A stretch of DNA of 64,000 nt from Bifidobacterium breve (GCA_945883675.1 CAMCYA010000001.1:38271-102270), one strand, 5' to 3'; positions 15,961-24,156 are shown, counted from the first letter of the stretch. Notes: generated from the sequence alone by a model not told the origin. A program made the numbers and translations.

Positions 15961-16158
15961 CTAATTTTTACTGTTCGAAGGCCTACCTTTGTTCTTCTCC
16001 TCTGCCTCAGCCATGGCTTCCTCATGCATCTTAAAATAGGCATCGTTTGCTTCGGCATCGTCTCGGTCGTCAAAGATCTCAGACCACTTTGCATGAACTC
16101 TTTGAGTAATCCTCAATTTCTCATCTCTTGGATAGGAGCAAAATTTTTTGATTTTCAT
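15961..16158 (-). CDS. Small charged protein, paralogue of the gene at 19693
   Basis: 65 aa from the ATG at 16158 (the frame is open upstream). It shares a repeated pattern with the product of 19693-19866: an N-terminal SER/DEKLRITQ-V---W-EI--DR-D-EA segment and a C-terminal A-AEA-EK-K-RP-(N)S. The two proteins are therefore paralogues inside one accessory block. Rich in Glu, Lys and Ala, helical, no cysteine cluster. Function unknown. The start has neither a clear ribosome site nor the leaderless signal, so the N-terminus is uncertain. Confidence 0.6.
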   Translation of the reverse strand: MKIKKFCSYPRDEKLRITQRVHAKWSEIFDDRDDAEANDAYFKMHEEAMAEAEEKNKGRPSNSKN

Positions 16159-16189
16159 TATGTTAGTAAAGTAAGTGACATAATTGAAC

Positions 16190-16738
16190 CTAAAGTTTTT
16201 TGAGTTCTCTGACAAGCTCTTCATCTTCAAGGTTCAAATAGAGCCCAACTTCCAAGCCCTCTAAATCCTTAACAATTCCTGGGTCAGGATTCAAAAATAA
16301 CTCAGTCCATTTGCTCAATCTGTTCGAGTCATACTCATTGGGCATTCCATCTCTGACCCAGCGGCTGAACAAGCCACGCCAATCAGGCGCACTAGAACCC
16401 CATTCATTAAATAACTCCCCAAGAACATCACAAAGTGTGCCACAAATATAAAAATTAGATTCTCCGGTTTCATCGATATCACCAAAGCTATAAAAATAAA
16501 GATGCTCCCGAATGCGCGCAATGCGGCCACGGTACTGGGCATACAGTGTCCAATTTTTATTCTCTTCGGTTGTCTCTACTAGTGATTCAAATTGGGTTAA
16601 TTCATTTTGACTTAAACTTGAATCTGGACATAAATCCGGTAGCTCTACTTTTCCGATTTCTTTGAAGTTGTAAAAGGAGACCGGGAAGTCAGTGTGCTCG
16701 CCACCACAGTCACACACCTTTATTGCGATCTTTTGCAT
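16190..16738 (-). CDS. Hypothetical acidic protein, 182 aa
   Basis: Not recognised. The N-terminus (MQKIAIKVCDCGGEHTDFPVSFYNF) has a CxCGG pair that could be half of a zinc-binding site; other cysteines (CPDS, CGTLCD) may complete it. The remainder is acidic and Trp-rich (W at GSSAPDWRGLFSRWVRDG). No membrane segment. GGAGGGG lies eight bases before the ATG. Part of the minus-strand run 16190-18991 of accessory genes. Confidence 0.6.
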   Translation of the reverse strand: MQKIAIKVCDCGGEHTDFPVSFYNFKEIGKVELPDLCPDSSLSQNELTQFESLVETTEENKNWTLYAQYRGRIARIREHLYFYSFGDIDETGESNFYICGTLCDVLGELFNEWGSSAPDWRGLFSRWVRDGMPNEYDSNRLSKWTELFLNPDPGIVKDLEGLEVGLYLNLEDEELVRELKKL

Positions 16739-16769
16739 TTAAACAACCCCTCCTCTAGAAATCAAATTC

Positions 16770-17621
16770 CTAAATCTCCTCCAGAAGTTTGGATTTCTTT
16801 TGGTCAAATTCTTCTTTCGTGATCAAGCCCTTTTCGAGTAAACCTGCAAGCTTTTCAAGACGAATGGCAGGGTCGTCGGTTGACTGTCCTGTGGAGATAT
16901 TGTGAGTTAACTCAACCTGCTTTTTAATCTCCCATAATTTACTAAACATTGATCGAACATGATTTGAATATTTCTCAATTTCTTCAACTGTTTCCATAAA
17001 AATTGCCCACTGCTCATCAAAACTCGCTCGCCAACCATTGTCATGATAATCCCCAAAAGGTGACCACTCTTCTATTAATTGATCACCAAGTTCGCTCATA
17101 GTTGAGAATGACTGCTGTGCGACTCTCTTTAAATTGTGTAGCACTTCGGGGTCAAAATCGATTTCGCGAAATTCTGAATAATCAAAATCCAACCGTTCAA
17201 GGATTTCCTGCATGGAAGTTTCTGCGGCCTGCCATATTGTGCAGAAGACAGCCATATTGGGAGCATTCAAAGCTAATTTATCTGCCGCGCTGCTGTAGTC
17301 ATGGGCTAAGGGTTGGAGAGTTTGTGAAATTGCGTCTCTAAACTTAGCCCAGTCGCCATCTTGATTTTTTGTGTCTCTGCATTGATTTGCTGCGTCCCAA
17401 AATAATTCATATTTATCTTCTAAGTGATTTAGAGCCTCGTCCATTTTAAAATCCGAGTAATACTCAATCTTTGGTTGAGTTATTTCTTCAATCAATTCAC
17501 GGAGTCTGTTTACATCCCCTGTGACCTTATTGAAAGAATCTGCAATAGCCGTTATCTGATCTTCTTGGTTTCGTCTCTGATCTTCAAGCTTCCTTTGATA
17601 CATATCTTCGAAAATTCCCAT
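16770..17621 (-). CDS. Coiled-coil protein with C-terminal SHOCT domain
   Basis: 283 aa. The N-terminal 60 residues are strongly charged and heptad-like (MGIFEDMYQRKLEDQRRNQEDQ); the centre is helical and Trp-rich. The last 30 residues fit the SHOCT pattern (short C-terminal domain): 'IRLEKLAGLLEKGLITKEEF...KKSKLLEEI'. SHOCT tails are thought to mediate oligomerisation. It shares the 'MGIF' opening and SHOCT ending with the gene at 20168. The stop is 4 bp before the start of the upstream gene's downstream neighbour, so 16770 and 17626 are probably co-transcribed. Function unknown. Confidence 0.65.
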   Translation of the reverse strand: MGIFEDMYQRKLEDQRRNQEDQITAIADSFNKVTGDVNRLRELIEEITQPKIEYYSDFKMDEALNHLEDKYELFWDAANQCRDTKNQDGDWAKFRDAISQTLQPLAHDYSSAADKLALNAPNMAVFCTIWQAAETSMQEILERLDFDYSEFREIDFDPEVLHNLKRVAQQSFSTMSELGDQLIEEWSPFGDYHDNGWRASFDEQWAIFMETVEEIEKYSNHVRSMFSKLWEIKKQVELTHNISTGQSTDDPAIRLEKLAGLLEKGLITKEEFDQKKSKLLEEI

Positions 17622-17625
17622 GACT

Positions 17626-18081
17626 TTAGCCCCTCATCAATTCTGCAAACTCCATGACGTCCCATTGAAAGCCATTTGCCCTACCCCAGGGAAATTCTTT
17701 TCCATTTGAGGTAGTCATGTCTAGGGTTCTTAGGTAAATCTTTTCCTTATATCTTGTCAGATTTGAAAGGGTGAGATTTACCGGTGCGGTAACTCTCTTG
17801 CCTTCTGCGCAGTTGGGCTGGCATAAGTTCTCAGACAGAACTCCAATCCCGGTAGCTCCCTTTTTACCCCAAGTGGACCACTGGATCTTTTCGACAAAGA
17901 TGCCCCCATCGGCACATGTGATGGTGATGATTTCAGGCTTGTATTCGGCGGTTTCACAGTCCCATGTAAAAACCTGTGCTGTAGTGATTGGTTTAGAACT
18001 TTGATTTGAAAACAAACTCACTGCAAGTGCGGCGAATAGGAACACCGCACCTGCAGTGATGGCGACTCTGGAATTATTCAC
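17626..18081 (-). CDS. Hypothetical membrane-anchored exported protein
   Basis: About 151 aa from a GTG at 18081 that overlaps the end of the TPR gene by 8 bp; an ATG at 18126 in the same frame would overlap it more. The N-terminus has one hydrophobic segment (VAITAGAVFLFAALAVSLF) followed by a soluble domain with four Cys (WDCETAEY, ITCADGG, LCQPNCAEG) that could form disulfides outside the cell. Unrecognised family. Confidence 0.6.
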   Translation of the reverse strand: MNNSRVAITAGAVFLFAALAVSLFSNQSSKPITTAQVFTWDCETAEYKPEIITITCADGGIFVEKIQWSTWGKKGATGIGVLSENLCQPNCAEGKRVTAPVNLTLSNLTRYKEKIYLRTLDMTTSNGKEFPWGRANGFQWDVMEFAELMRG

Positions 18082-18991
18082 CTTTAATGGTCTCTTCCAG
18101 GGTCTTAAGTCGGCGACGGATCTCATCGGCTTCAGTAACTCGACCTTTAGTGGTCAAGATATTTGCAATCTCTTTCTCAATTTCAATTGCTAGCTCCCAA
18201 TCTGGCTCAATTGATCTGGAATTGATTGAGAGTGCTTGGGACAAAAGCTCTTCTGCTTCATCTAATTCTGCAAGTAATATCTTGGTGCGGCCCAGGCGAT
18301 ACTTTGCCCAAGATTCTAAAGAACTGTTCTGTGCTGTGATTGCAAAGTCCAATCCTTTTTGGGCATGAACTGTTGCTTCAACACCATTTGCAAGTTCTAT
18401 ATAACTAACCGCTAGATACTGATCACAGAAGTAAACCTTTTCAGGCTCTGTGTCCCTTTTGAAGTGTTCACGTGCCTTGATTAGGTAATGAACTGCTTCT
18501 GGATACCTTTCCAATTTCATCATTGTAAATCCAACGTTATAGTTGTCGATTCCTATTGTGTAGTCGGTGATCTCTGGATCCAACTCTTGCATCGCCTTAA
18601 GATGACAATCTAATGATTTCTGATGCTCGCCTGCGGTAAAGAAGAACCGTCCTGCTTCTCGCAACATAAATGTTGCATCAACCGGATTATCTTCTTTGAG
18701 AACATCTACTGCGTGAAGTGCCAACTCTGCAGCTTCCAATTCTCGGTCAAGCTTTCGAAGAGACCACGTGATTCCCTCATACACATGGAGTAATGCTTGG
18801 GTACTTACTGTTGCTTGATGAGATTCATAAATATCTCTTGCACTTTCACAGAGGGCTAGCGCTGATTTAAAATCACCGCGGTCATATGCCATGTGACTAA
18901 GTGTTACAAAATGTTCGGCGCGATCAACGCCTTCGGAGCGCGGGATGCTGGCCCAGAGCTCTTTTTCATCAGGATTATTTTCTATGTTCAC
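18074..18991 (-). CDS. Tetratricopeptide-repeat protein
   Basis: About 305 aa, nearly all helical repeats of TPR type (for example 'HFVTLSHMAYDRGDFKSALALCESARDIYE' split over residues 28-57, and later copies with the A-x-x-Y/F-A pattern). No signal peptide, so a cytoplasmic scaffold or sensor. The GTG at 18991 is preferred because GAAAGGAAAC lies directly upstream, giving an N-terminus MNIENNPDEKEL; the frame is open to 19072. Upstream is the non-coding block with the inverted repeat 19031-19153. Partner proteins are unknown; the exported protein at 17626 overlaps its end. Confidence 0.75.
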   Translation of the reverse strand: MNIENNPDEKELWASIPRSEGVDRAEHFVTLSHMAYDRGDFKSALALCESARDIYESHQATVSTQALLHVYEGITWSLRKLDRELEAAELALHAVDVLKEDNPVDATFMLREAGRFFFTAGEHQKSLDCHLKAMQELDPEITDYTIGIDNYNVGFTMMKLERYPEAVHYLIKAREHFKRDTEPEKVYFCDQYLAVSYIELANGVEATVHAQKGLDFAITAQNSSLESWAKYRLGRTKILLAELDEAEELLSQALSINSRSIEPDWELAIEIEKEIANILTTKGRVTEADEIRRRLKTLEETIKGE

Positions 18992-19030
18992 CGTTTCCTT
19001 TCTTGAGACAATGCTGCTTCTAACTGGTGG

Positions 19031-19153
19031 AAAAGTTACTACCCGCCACTGACAAATCTGCATGGTGGCCAAGGGTTAGCGCCGGGCAGCTTTTGGGACG
19101 AGATCGATCCCGGCGTTTCCTTTTGAGAGTGTCAGTAGCAGGTAGTACCTTTT
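19031..19153. repeat. Imperfect 24-bp inverted repeat flanking 75 bp
   Basis: Left arm 19031-19054 and right arm 19130-19153 are inverted copies matching at 21 of 24 positions (core TTACTACCCGCCACTGACA against GTACTACCTGCTACTGACA). The 75 bp between contain a further small self-complementary stretch around GGGACGAGATCGATCCC. This covers most of the first half of the gene-free interval 18992-19312, between divergent genes. It could be a paired operator for the divergent genes or a short MITE-like element. Confidence 0.6.
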
Positions 19154-19176
19154 ACATAGGTCAATGAATCTAAGCG

Positions 19177-19294
19177 CTAAGCCCTTCGGCTTGCTTAGTA
19201 CCAACCGCGCAACTCGCGCACGGTGGTCTGAAGGAAGACCTGCTGGCGATGAAAGACACCGCCAGAAGTAGCGGGTTTTTTCATGTAAAAACCC
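19177..19294 (+). ncRNA. Candidate structured RNA or leader: chain of five hairpins
   Basis: Second half of the gene-free interval. On the plus strand successive stems can form: CTAAGC/GCTTAG (19177-19198, with a UUCG in the loop), ACCGCGC/GCG-CGGT (19204-19224), GGTCT/AGACC (19225-19240), CTGGCG/CGCCAG (19243-19265) and GGGTTTTT/AAAAACCC (19273-19294). They tile almost without gaps and end 18 bases before the ATG at 19313. I match it to no known RNA family. It may be a cis-regulatory leader of the small genes that follow or an independent RNA. Strand is inferred from the downstream genes. Confidence 0.45.
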
Positions 19295-19312
19295 AGTTGG
19301 AGCTTAACTGCC

Positions 19313-19486
19313 ATGTCTGATAAACATAAAAGTGCACTGCTTGAAGCCGAAGGGGTTTATTTTCAAGCCCTTTGTAGCTGCGGCTGGTTCTCAAACGTTT
19401 CCTTTAAGGAAGAGGTTGATTTACTGAGAGCCCTACATATCCATCAGATGGCCGTGTTTGGAATAGCCGTTAGTGATGGAAATTAA
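19313..19486 (+). CDS. Small protein with CxCGW motif (57 aa)
   Basis: Starts MSDKHKSALLEAEG and contains ALCSCGWFSNVSF, followed by an amphipathic helix LLRALHIHQMAVFG. It is similar in size, CxCG motif and orientation to the next gene, three bases downstream, and both resemble half zinc-ribbon proteins. TTGGAG lies 12 bases before the ATG. Preceded by the hairpin chain 19177-19294. Function unknown. Confidence 0.55.
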   Translation: MSDKHKSALLEAEGVYFQALCSCGWFSNVSFKEEVDLLRALHIHQMAVFGIAVSDGN

Positions 19487-19489
19487 ATT

Positions 19490-19696
19490 ATGGGAACAAT
19501 AATCCTTACCGGAATATCACATGGTAAACATCAATTCTCGCTTACCTACCCAGAGATTGAAGGCGTAATAATCTGTTTGGCACATTGCAAATGTGGCTAT
19601 GAGGTTGAGATCATCAACTTCAGAAGTTACGGTGGGACAAAAGATCTCCAAATGAAGTGGGAGAAACATATTGGTACTTGGAAGGGGTGGGATTAA
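19490..19696 (+). CDS. Small protein with CKCGY motif (68 aa)
   Basis: A 68-aa protein, predicted beta-rich in the first half (IILTGISHGKHQFSLTYPE), with HCKCGYEVEIINF in the middle and a Trp-rich end. The start is three bases after the stop of 19313, so the two are co-transcribed. The CxCGY/W motif and the spacing suggest the pair arose by duplication, though outside the motif they are not alike enough to prove it. Its stop overlaps the stop of the convergent gene at 19693. Confidence 0.55.
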   Translation: MGTIILTGISHGKHQFSLTYPEIEGVIICLAHCKCGYEVEIINFRSYGGTKDLQMKWEKHIGTWKGWD

Positions 19697-19866
19697 GAGT
19701 TTGCTGGTCGATCCTTATACTTCTCCACTGCTTCCGCCATTGCTTTATTTAACATATCCCAATTAGCAGATTCGGCTTCGGTATCTTCCCTGTCGCCATA
19801 AATTTCTTGCCATTGCTTATAAACCTCTTGGGTAATGCGTAACCGCTCAGATCTTGGAATTGTCAT
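19693..19866 (-). CDS. Small charged protein, paralogue of the gene at 15961
   Basis: 57 aa from the ATG at 19866, which has GGAG seven bases upstream and gives the N-terminus MTIPRSERLRITQEVYKQW. Frames run upstream to 19887 but lack a site. It matches the 15961 product over nearly its whole length (RLRITQ-V---W-EI--DR-D-EA and A-AEA-EK-K-RP-(N)S). Helical, acidic/basic. Unknown function. Confidence 0.6.
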   Translation of the reverse strand: MTIPRSERLRITQEVYKQWQEIYGDREDTEAESANWDMLNKAMAEAVEKYKDRPANS

Positions 19867-19991
19867 TTGTGCTCCAACATACGCCAAGTTTAGGTCCTGG
19901 GGCAGACAAAAGGTGAGTAGCGTGGGATCACTCTTCCGCTAATTCTTTATCCCTAAGCTAACTTGTCACCCCTCTCCCCTACATTCCATAC

Positions 19992-20270
19992 ATGAGTACA
20001 AAACGACGTAGGCGGTCTATCAAGCTTTTGGTCTGCCCTTCATGCCAGCAGATAGGTGTTCTTAGAAAGATTGTTTATGGGATGCCAGATCCAGAGATCT
20101 TTGACTTTGAAAAGTTTGCAGTCGGTGGGTGTTGTCTCTGCGCTCCTTCTCGGTTTATCTTTTACCCATGGGAATTTTTGGGAAAGACAGTGATCCTGAG
20201 AAGGAATCGAAGCGAATTGAGCGGCAAGAAAAAGCCAAGGAGTTATTCGGCAACGAGATTGGAAAAATAA
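19992..20270 (+). CDS. Zinc-ribbon-type protein, possibly with a degraded C-terminus
   Basis: The first 55 residues follow a recurrent small-protein pattern: CPSCQQIGVLRKIVYGMPDP, then FEKFAVGGCC. In relatives that I recall, a second CxxC completes a zinc ribbon; here the sequence after GGCC is CAPSRFIFYPWEFLGKTV and no clean CxxC follows. The last 100 bp overlap the next gene in another frame, so the natural C-terminus may be lost. TACATT lies six bases before the ATG, which supports real transcription. Either a truncated gene or one with a modified end. Confidence 0.5.
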   Translation: MSTKRRRRSIKLLVCPSCQQIGVLRKIVYGMPDPEIFDFEKFAVGGCCLCAPSRFIFYPWEFLGKTVILRRNRSELSGKKKPRSYSATRLEK

Positions 20271-20815
20271 AGGGTTCCTACAAAAACCAGAAAGATTTGT
20301 TCATCCAGGCACAGTCTGGTCATTACGTCGGCGTGTCACCACAGAAGCTATTTCAAGTTGTATTGATTGTGGGAGCAGATCGTAAATACTCGATCACTTT
20401 TATTGACAAGGCGAGCCATTCTGTCACTTTTCAGACAAATAAAAGAGAAAAATTTTGGGACGGTACCGTGAGTTGTGTAATTATTGCAATGGAAGATGGA
20501 TCACGAATTAGTGTCTCAGGTAATGCAGAACAAGGCTCTACGACAAGTGGATTTAGTCCTTTGCAGTGGTCGCCTTTTCAGCAAATGGCTTCAGATGGGG
20601 CCGTAATGGGAGAAATAGGAAAGCTAAAACAAGCGATTGCAAAACAAGTACCTATAACTCCAGAGCCGCAGAAGGAAGATACAAAGGATATGGATCAGTC
20701 CACAAACAACGTGTCTGACATTCCAACTCAAATTAGACAATTAAAGGAGCTTTATGACGCAGGAGTACTGAGTCCTGAAGAGTTTGAAAAAGCAAAAGCA
20801 AAACTGCTGGGATAA
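20168..20815 (+). CDS. SHOCT-domain protein, 215 aa
   Basis: The N-terminus MGIFGKDSDPEKESKRIERQ is a charged helix. The middle (about 45-130) is beta-rich with 'KLFQVVLIVGADRKYSITFIDK' and 'VSCVIIAMEDGSRISVSGN', a shape common to PH-like or short-chain binding domains. The last 35 residues are a SHOCT tail (IRQLKELYDAGVLSPEEFEKAKAKLLG). The ATG at 20168 has TATCTT exactly six bases upstream and replaces a longer frame from 20129. Unknown function; shares ends with the 16770 gene. Confidence 0.65.
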   Translation: MGIFGKDSDPEKESKRIERQEKAKELFGNEIGKIKGSYKNQKDLFIQAQSGHYVGVSPQKLFQVVLIVGADRKYSITFIDKASHSVTFQTNKREKFWDGTVSCVIIAMEDGSRISVSGNAEQGSTTSGFSPLQWSPFQQMASDGAVMGEIGKLKQAIAKQVPITPEPQKEDTKDMDQSTNNVSDIPTQIRQLKELYDAGVLSPEEFEKAKAKLLG

Positions 20816-20900
20816 GCACTGGAAGGAAAAAGATCCTTCTACGAAAGTTTTGGGTGTGTTGGCAGTGCTGTGTCAGTGAGGGCAGATAGGTTTTTGAGAG

Positions 20901-21332
20901 TTAATTACTGCCGGATACATACTGTTTAAGCGCTTCATTTTCTACAGAGATCTCATTGACATGGTGTTTAACCACATCGCCGATAGAGACGATAGAAAGC
21001 AAATTGCCATCAGCATCTACAACAGGAACGTGACGAATGCGCTGCTTAGTCATCAATTCCATAACTTCAGAGACTGTCGCATCAGATGTGCAGGTGTGCA
21101 CGTTAACTGTCATGATGTCTCGCACATGTAGATCTTCCATCATGTCGAGCTTGCCAGGCATTGCTCGGACAATGTCTCGTTCAGAGACGATTCCATCGAT
21201 CACTTTGCCATCAAGTGAAACAACCATAGCGCCGATGTGAAAGCTATTGAGAGATTCAACTAAGTGTTTCACCCTGTCATTAGCCGAGATTGTATGAACG
21301 CGCTTGTTTGCAATGAGGGTTTGGATTTTCAT
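20901..21332 (-). CDS. Two-CBS-domain protein
   Basis: 143 aa with two CBS domains in tandem (about 8-60 and 72-128; hallmarks GAMVVSLDGKVIDGIVSERDIV and RIRHVPVVDADGNLLSIVSIGDVVKH). Stand-alone CBS pairs bind adenine nucleotides (AMP, ATP, SAM) and tune partner proteins. The ATG at 21332 is preceded by AGGAGACAGA; the longer frame from 21434 has no site. No partner gene is adjacent. The 286 bp before the next gene hold nothing I can identify. Confidence 0.9.
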   Translation of the reverse strand: MKIQTLIANKRVHTISANDRVKHLVESLNSFHIGAMVVSLDGKVIDGIVSERDIVRAMPGKLDMMEDLHVRDIMTVNVHTCTSDATVSEVMELMTKQRIRHVPVVDADGNLLSIVSIGDVVKHHVNEISVENEALKQYVSGSN

Positions 21333-21618
21333 TCTGTCTCCTAACCATGAAGTGTCTAGATACTTCTCTTGGTAAGGGGACAATGCAATAGGCAGGGATG
21401 GGTTAGGTCTGCTTTGGGTGCTCGGGCTGCACATGCGAGCTTTCGGCCTTTAGCGCAGAGGCCACCATGAGATGCGGATATCCCTATACGACGTGAGAGA
21501 GATCCTGCAATTACTCCTGCGATACCGGTTCCAACTCCAGAGTTAGAGCCTGCTAAATAATTTATTAAACGCTACGAACCAACCCACAAATTCGTGGCCA
21601 TATATCTAAACCAAACTA

Positions 21619-22119
21619 CTACTTGTTACCAATAGCTTTTTTCAAATCTTTATATTCTGAACAATTGACACCGCAGAGAGTCAAAAGTTTTGCAAGATTA
21701 CTTTTGGCAGAGGCTATCTTCTTAGTGGTGACAAAGAGCTCGCCCTGGTATTCAAGTGCGCCAAGGTGATTAGGGTTAATTTGCAAAGCCTTGGTGTAGT
21801 AAGAGGCAGAGGAACTGTAGGACTTTAACTTGCGTGATGTGTAGCCAAGTAAGTTGTTGACATCTGCATTGTTTGGAAAGGCTTTATCTATCTTTATTAG
21901 CTCTGTCCGTGCTTTTTTAAAGTTATTTGAGCTCAACATTGGATTGATACGAGTCAGCTCAGTTTGCACTGTTACTACTGGCTTGGCTGGTGTGGATGTT
22001 GATGTGGGTGCTTTTGATGGTGCGGGTGTTACTGCTGGCGCTGGCGTTGGTGAATAGTCCCCGTGGGCCGCTGGCGCCATAAGGGATAGCGCAGCAACAT
22101 AGATCAACAGTTTTCTCAT
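21619..22119 (-). CDS. Exported TPR-repeat protein
   Basis: 166 aa. A signal peptide (MRKLLIYVAALSLMAPAAHG) is followed by a Pro/Ala/Thr/Ser linker, then about two TPR units (for example 'ADVNNLLGYTSRKLKSYSSSASYYTKALQINPNHLGALEYQGEL' within 78-130). Two Cys in the last 20 residues. The start ATG is preceded by TACCGT at six bases, so the mRNA is probably leaderless. Probably surface-located; role unknown. Confidence 0.75.
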   Translation of the reverse strand: MRKLLIYVAALSLMAPAAHGDYSPTPAPAVTPAPSKAPTSTSTPAKPVVTVQTELTRINPMLSSNNFKKARTELIKIDKAFPNNADVNNLLGYTSRKLKSYSSSASYYTKALQINPNHLGALEYQGELFVTTKKIASAKSNLAKLLTLCGVNCSEYKDLKKAIGNK

Positions 22120-22212
22120 AAGAAAACGGTAGCAGTGCGGTATTCAGTGCGCACTTTGAACAAGGTCACACCCTGGCTTTGACCCACAGCAATAATTCAC
22201 CTCCTGCCTGAA

Positions 22213-24156
22213 CTAGGCCCAGACCCACTTAAAGCCATTAATCATGTAGTAAATATATACAGCAATGAAGATGTATATGGCAGCGCCAGTTATTCGATAT
22301 GTCATCACGCCCCATTTGTTCTCCACAAAGTAACGCGGGGTGTGGGTGTGCTCCTCTGTTAGTGCATCGATGATTGAAAAAAACAGCAGTGGAACTAGCG
22401 CTATTTCCAAAATCAGCTCCTCGTGCACTTTCAGATTTGGATTTTCGAGTAATTTGGTCAGAGCAATACCTAATAGGAAAAGAAGTGCAATCTTTGGTGC
22501 TCCACGTAAATTTAGTGAACCCAATCTGTTGGATGGATTTTTCCACATAAGTTTGATCAGGCTTGGCAGGGCAAAAAGTGCAATTATCATTGGAACAGCT
22601 GCTGACCCGTTTTTAAATGTTCCAATTGAGGTGATGAGGATCCAAATCCAGGCACTCTTTAGAACAGTTCGCAGAAGGATAGAGATCCGTGACTGCACGA
22701 GATCGTTTGAAATCATCTCATTTAATCGATCGCCCCAATTTCTAGAGACATAGTGCTCAATGAAATATCGGATGATCAAAGCAAACCAAATCAATGCTGC
22801 GATCTTTATGGGGGCATCTTTAACGTCAAACTCCGCCCCTGACAAATCTGAAATTACGCCAATGACCTTCCAGACCATCCAGCCAGTAACTAATGGGCTT
22901 AGTAAGTAGTCGACTGCATAATTCCAGTTACGACCAGGGTCTCTATGCAGGCCATCGAACTTCCTTAAAACGCCAGCAAAAAGGGGTGGAGTGCAAGATA
23001 TTAAGAAAATAGATATTAAAGTGGAAAAAATTCGCTTCGGTTCATCTGGTATTCCAGAGGGTAAAACTTTGGCGAAAAAAACCAGTGTTACAAATGTTGC
23101 GCCAGCTAGTGCGCCAGCTAATGAATCAAGTACTCCAATTGCGATCATAAGAGCCATACAGATGAAAGAAGGAAGTAATGAGGAAAGTAGCGTAGAAGAT
23201 GAAGAAATCCCAGGGCGGCTCTGGATTTCAATAAAACCAAAGATGCCAATCAATATTGCCATTGGGTAGAGCAAGAAGGAGATTGAACCCAAAACTGCCC
23301 TTAAGTAATCACCATCTCTAATGATTGTGGCTACCCCAGGGGTAAAGCGAGAGATTTTTTCAATTCTAATTCTCAGATAATTCTCAAAGAATCTATACTT
23401 AGCTAAAGTGACGGCGGGGTTTAATAAAAACCTTAAGAACTTTTTTCTAGCTCCTTCTATTTTTAGTTTTTCATCTCTTCTGGCACTAATTTCTATGTAC
23501 TCAGGAACACCTTGTTCATTTGAAGCACCTCTAGGAATGTTATTAGAGGAAGAATCTTTGGAAGTTGAAACACCAGATACAGCAGCCGAAGTCACCATCA
23601 TGGCAAAAGTTGCAAGGACAACAATTGTTGTGCTGACGCCTGAAGCTGTCTTGGCCCCCTGATCATCTGCCAGTACAACTTCTCCTTCCCCGGGTGGTGT
23701 AATTTCTAAAAGTGGGACCCAGGCAGTTTCATCAATTCCCTCTTCGTAAAGGGCATTTCTCCAAACACTAAAGTAAGTTTCACCTATCAAAACACCATAT
23801 TCTCGATCACAATAGGTCTCACCATACCGAGTTACGAAATCAGAATTTGCGGCATCCTCGTCGCACTCAGTCGTATCTCTTCCATAAGCAATCGGATCTT
23901 TAAATGTGATCGCTGGCTCTGAATTATTGTCCTGACTCCAAACAAATTTACTTTCGTTATTCGTCGATTTAAAACAGACTAAGTAAATCTGGTCATCACT
24001 GTTTTGATCTGTCGTACCAATAACTGATTCGAACTTATCTGTGCACTCCAGACCAATATAGGGAAGCTCTACTGCGTTTGCATAGAAACTTCCAGAGGCA
24101 AGAATTCCAAGTGAAAGACACAGCACAGGTACGAATTTGAGGAGCCTCGTAAACAT
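22213..24156 (-). CDS. Large polytopic membrane protein with exported N-terminal domain
   Basis: 647 aa, not recognised. A signal peptide (1-28) leads to a soluble extracellular domain of about 140 residues with paired Cys (YCDREYG, ECDEDAAN, VCFKS). A membrane segment follows (about 172-195), then a cytoplasmic basic linker, then roughly nine hydrophobic segments (250-640). A TAGATT hexamer lies seven bases before the ATG. The arrangement, receptor-like domain plus multi-pass body, suggests a sensor or channel, but no catalytic motif is visible. Confidence 0.65.
   Translation of the reverse strand: MFTRLLKFVPVLCLSLGILASGSFYANAVELPYIGLECTDKFESVIGTTDQNSDDQIYLVCFKSTNNESKFVWSQDNNSEPAITFKDPIAYGRDTTECDEDAANSDFVTRYGETYCDREYGVLIGETYFSVWRNALYEEGIDETAWVPLLEITPPGEGEVVLADDQGAKTASGVSTTIVVLATFAMMVTSAAVSGVSTSKDSSSNNIPRGASNEQGVPEYIEISARRDEKLKIEGARKKFLRFLLNPAVTLAKYRFFENYLRIRIEKISRFTPGVATIIRDGDYLRAVLGSISFLLYPMAILIGIFGFIEIQSRPGISSSSTLLSSLLPSFICMALMIAIGVLDSLAGALAGATFVTLVFFAKVLPSGIPDEPKRIFSTLISIFLISCTPPLFAGVLRKFDGLHRDPGRNWNYAVDYLLSPLVTGWMVWKVIGVISDLSGAEFDVKDAPIKIAALIWFALIIRYFIEHYVSRNWGDRLNEMISNDLVQSRISILLRTVLKSAWIWILITSIGTFKNGSAAVPMIIALFALPSLIKLMWKNPSNRLGSLNLRGAPKIALLFLLGIALTKLLENPNLKVHEELILEIALVPLLFFSIIDALTEEHTHTPRYFVENKWGVMTYRITGAAIYIFIAVYIYYMINGFKWVWA

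Noticed and set aside
19177-19294. SRP RNA, RNase P RNA or 6C RNA
   Set aside because: No conserved tetraloop/helix pairs of SRP or P4 elements of RNase P and no C-rich loops; only generic hairpins.
22340-22753. Plus-strand open frame inside the 647-aa membrane protein gene
   Set aside because: Shadow; the minus strand has a clean signal peptide and helices.
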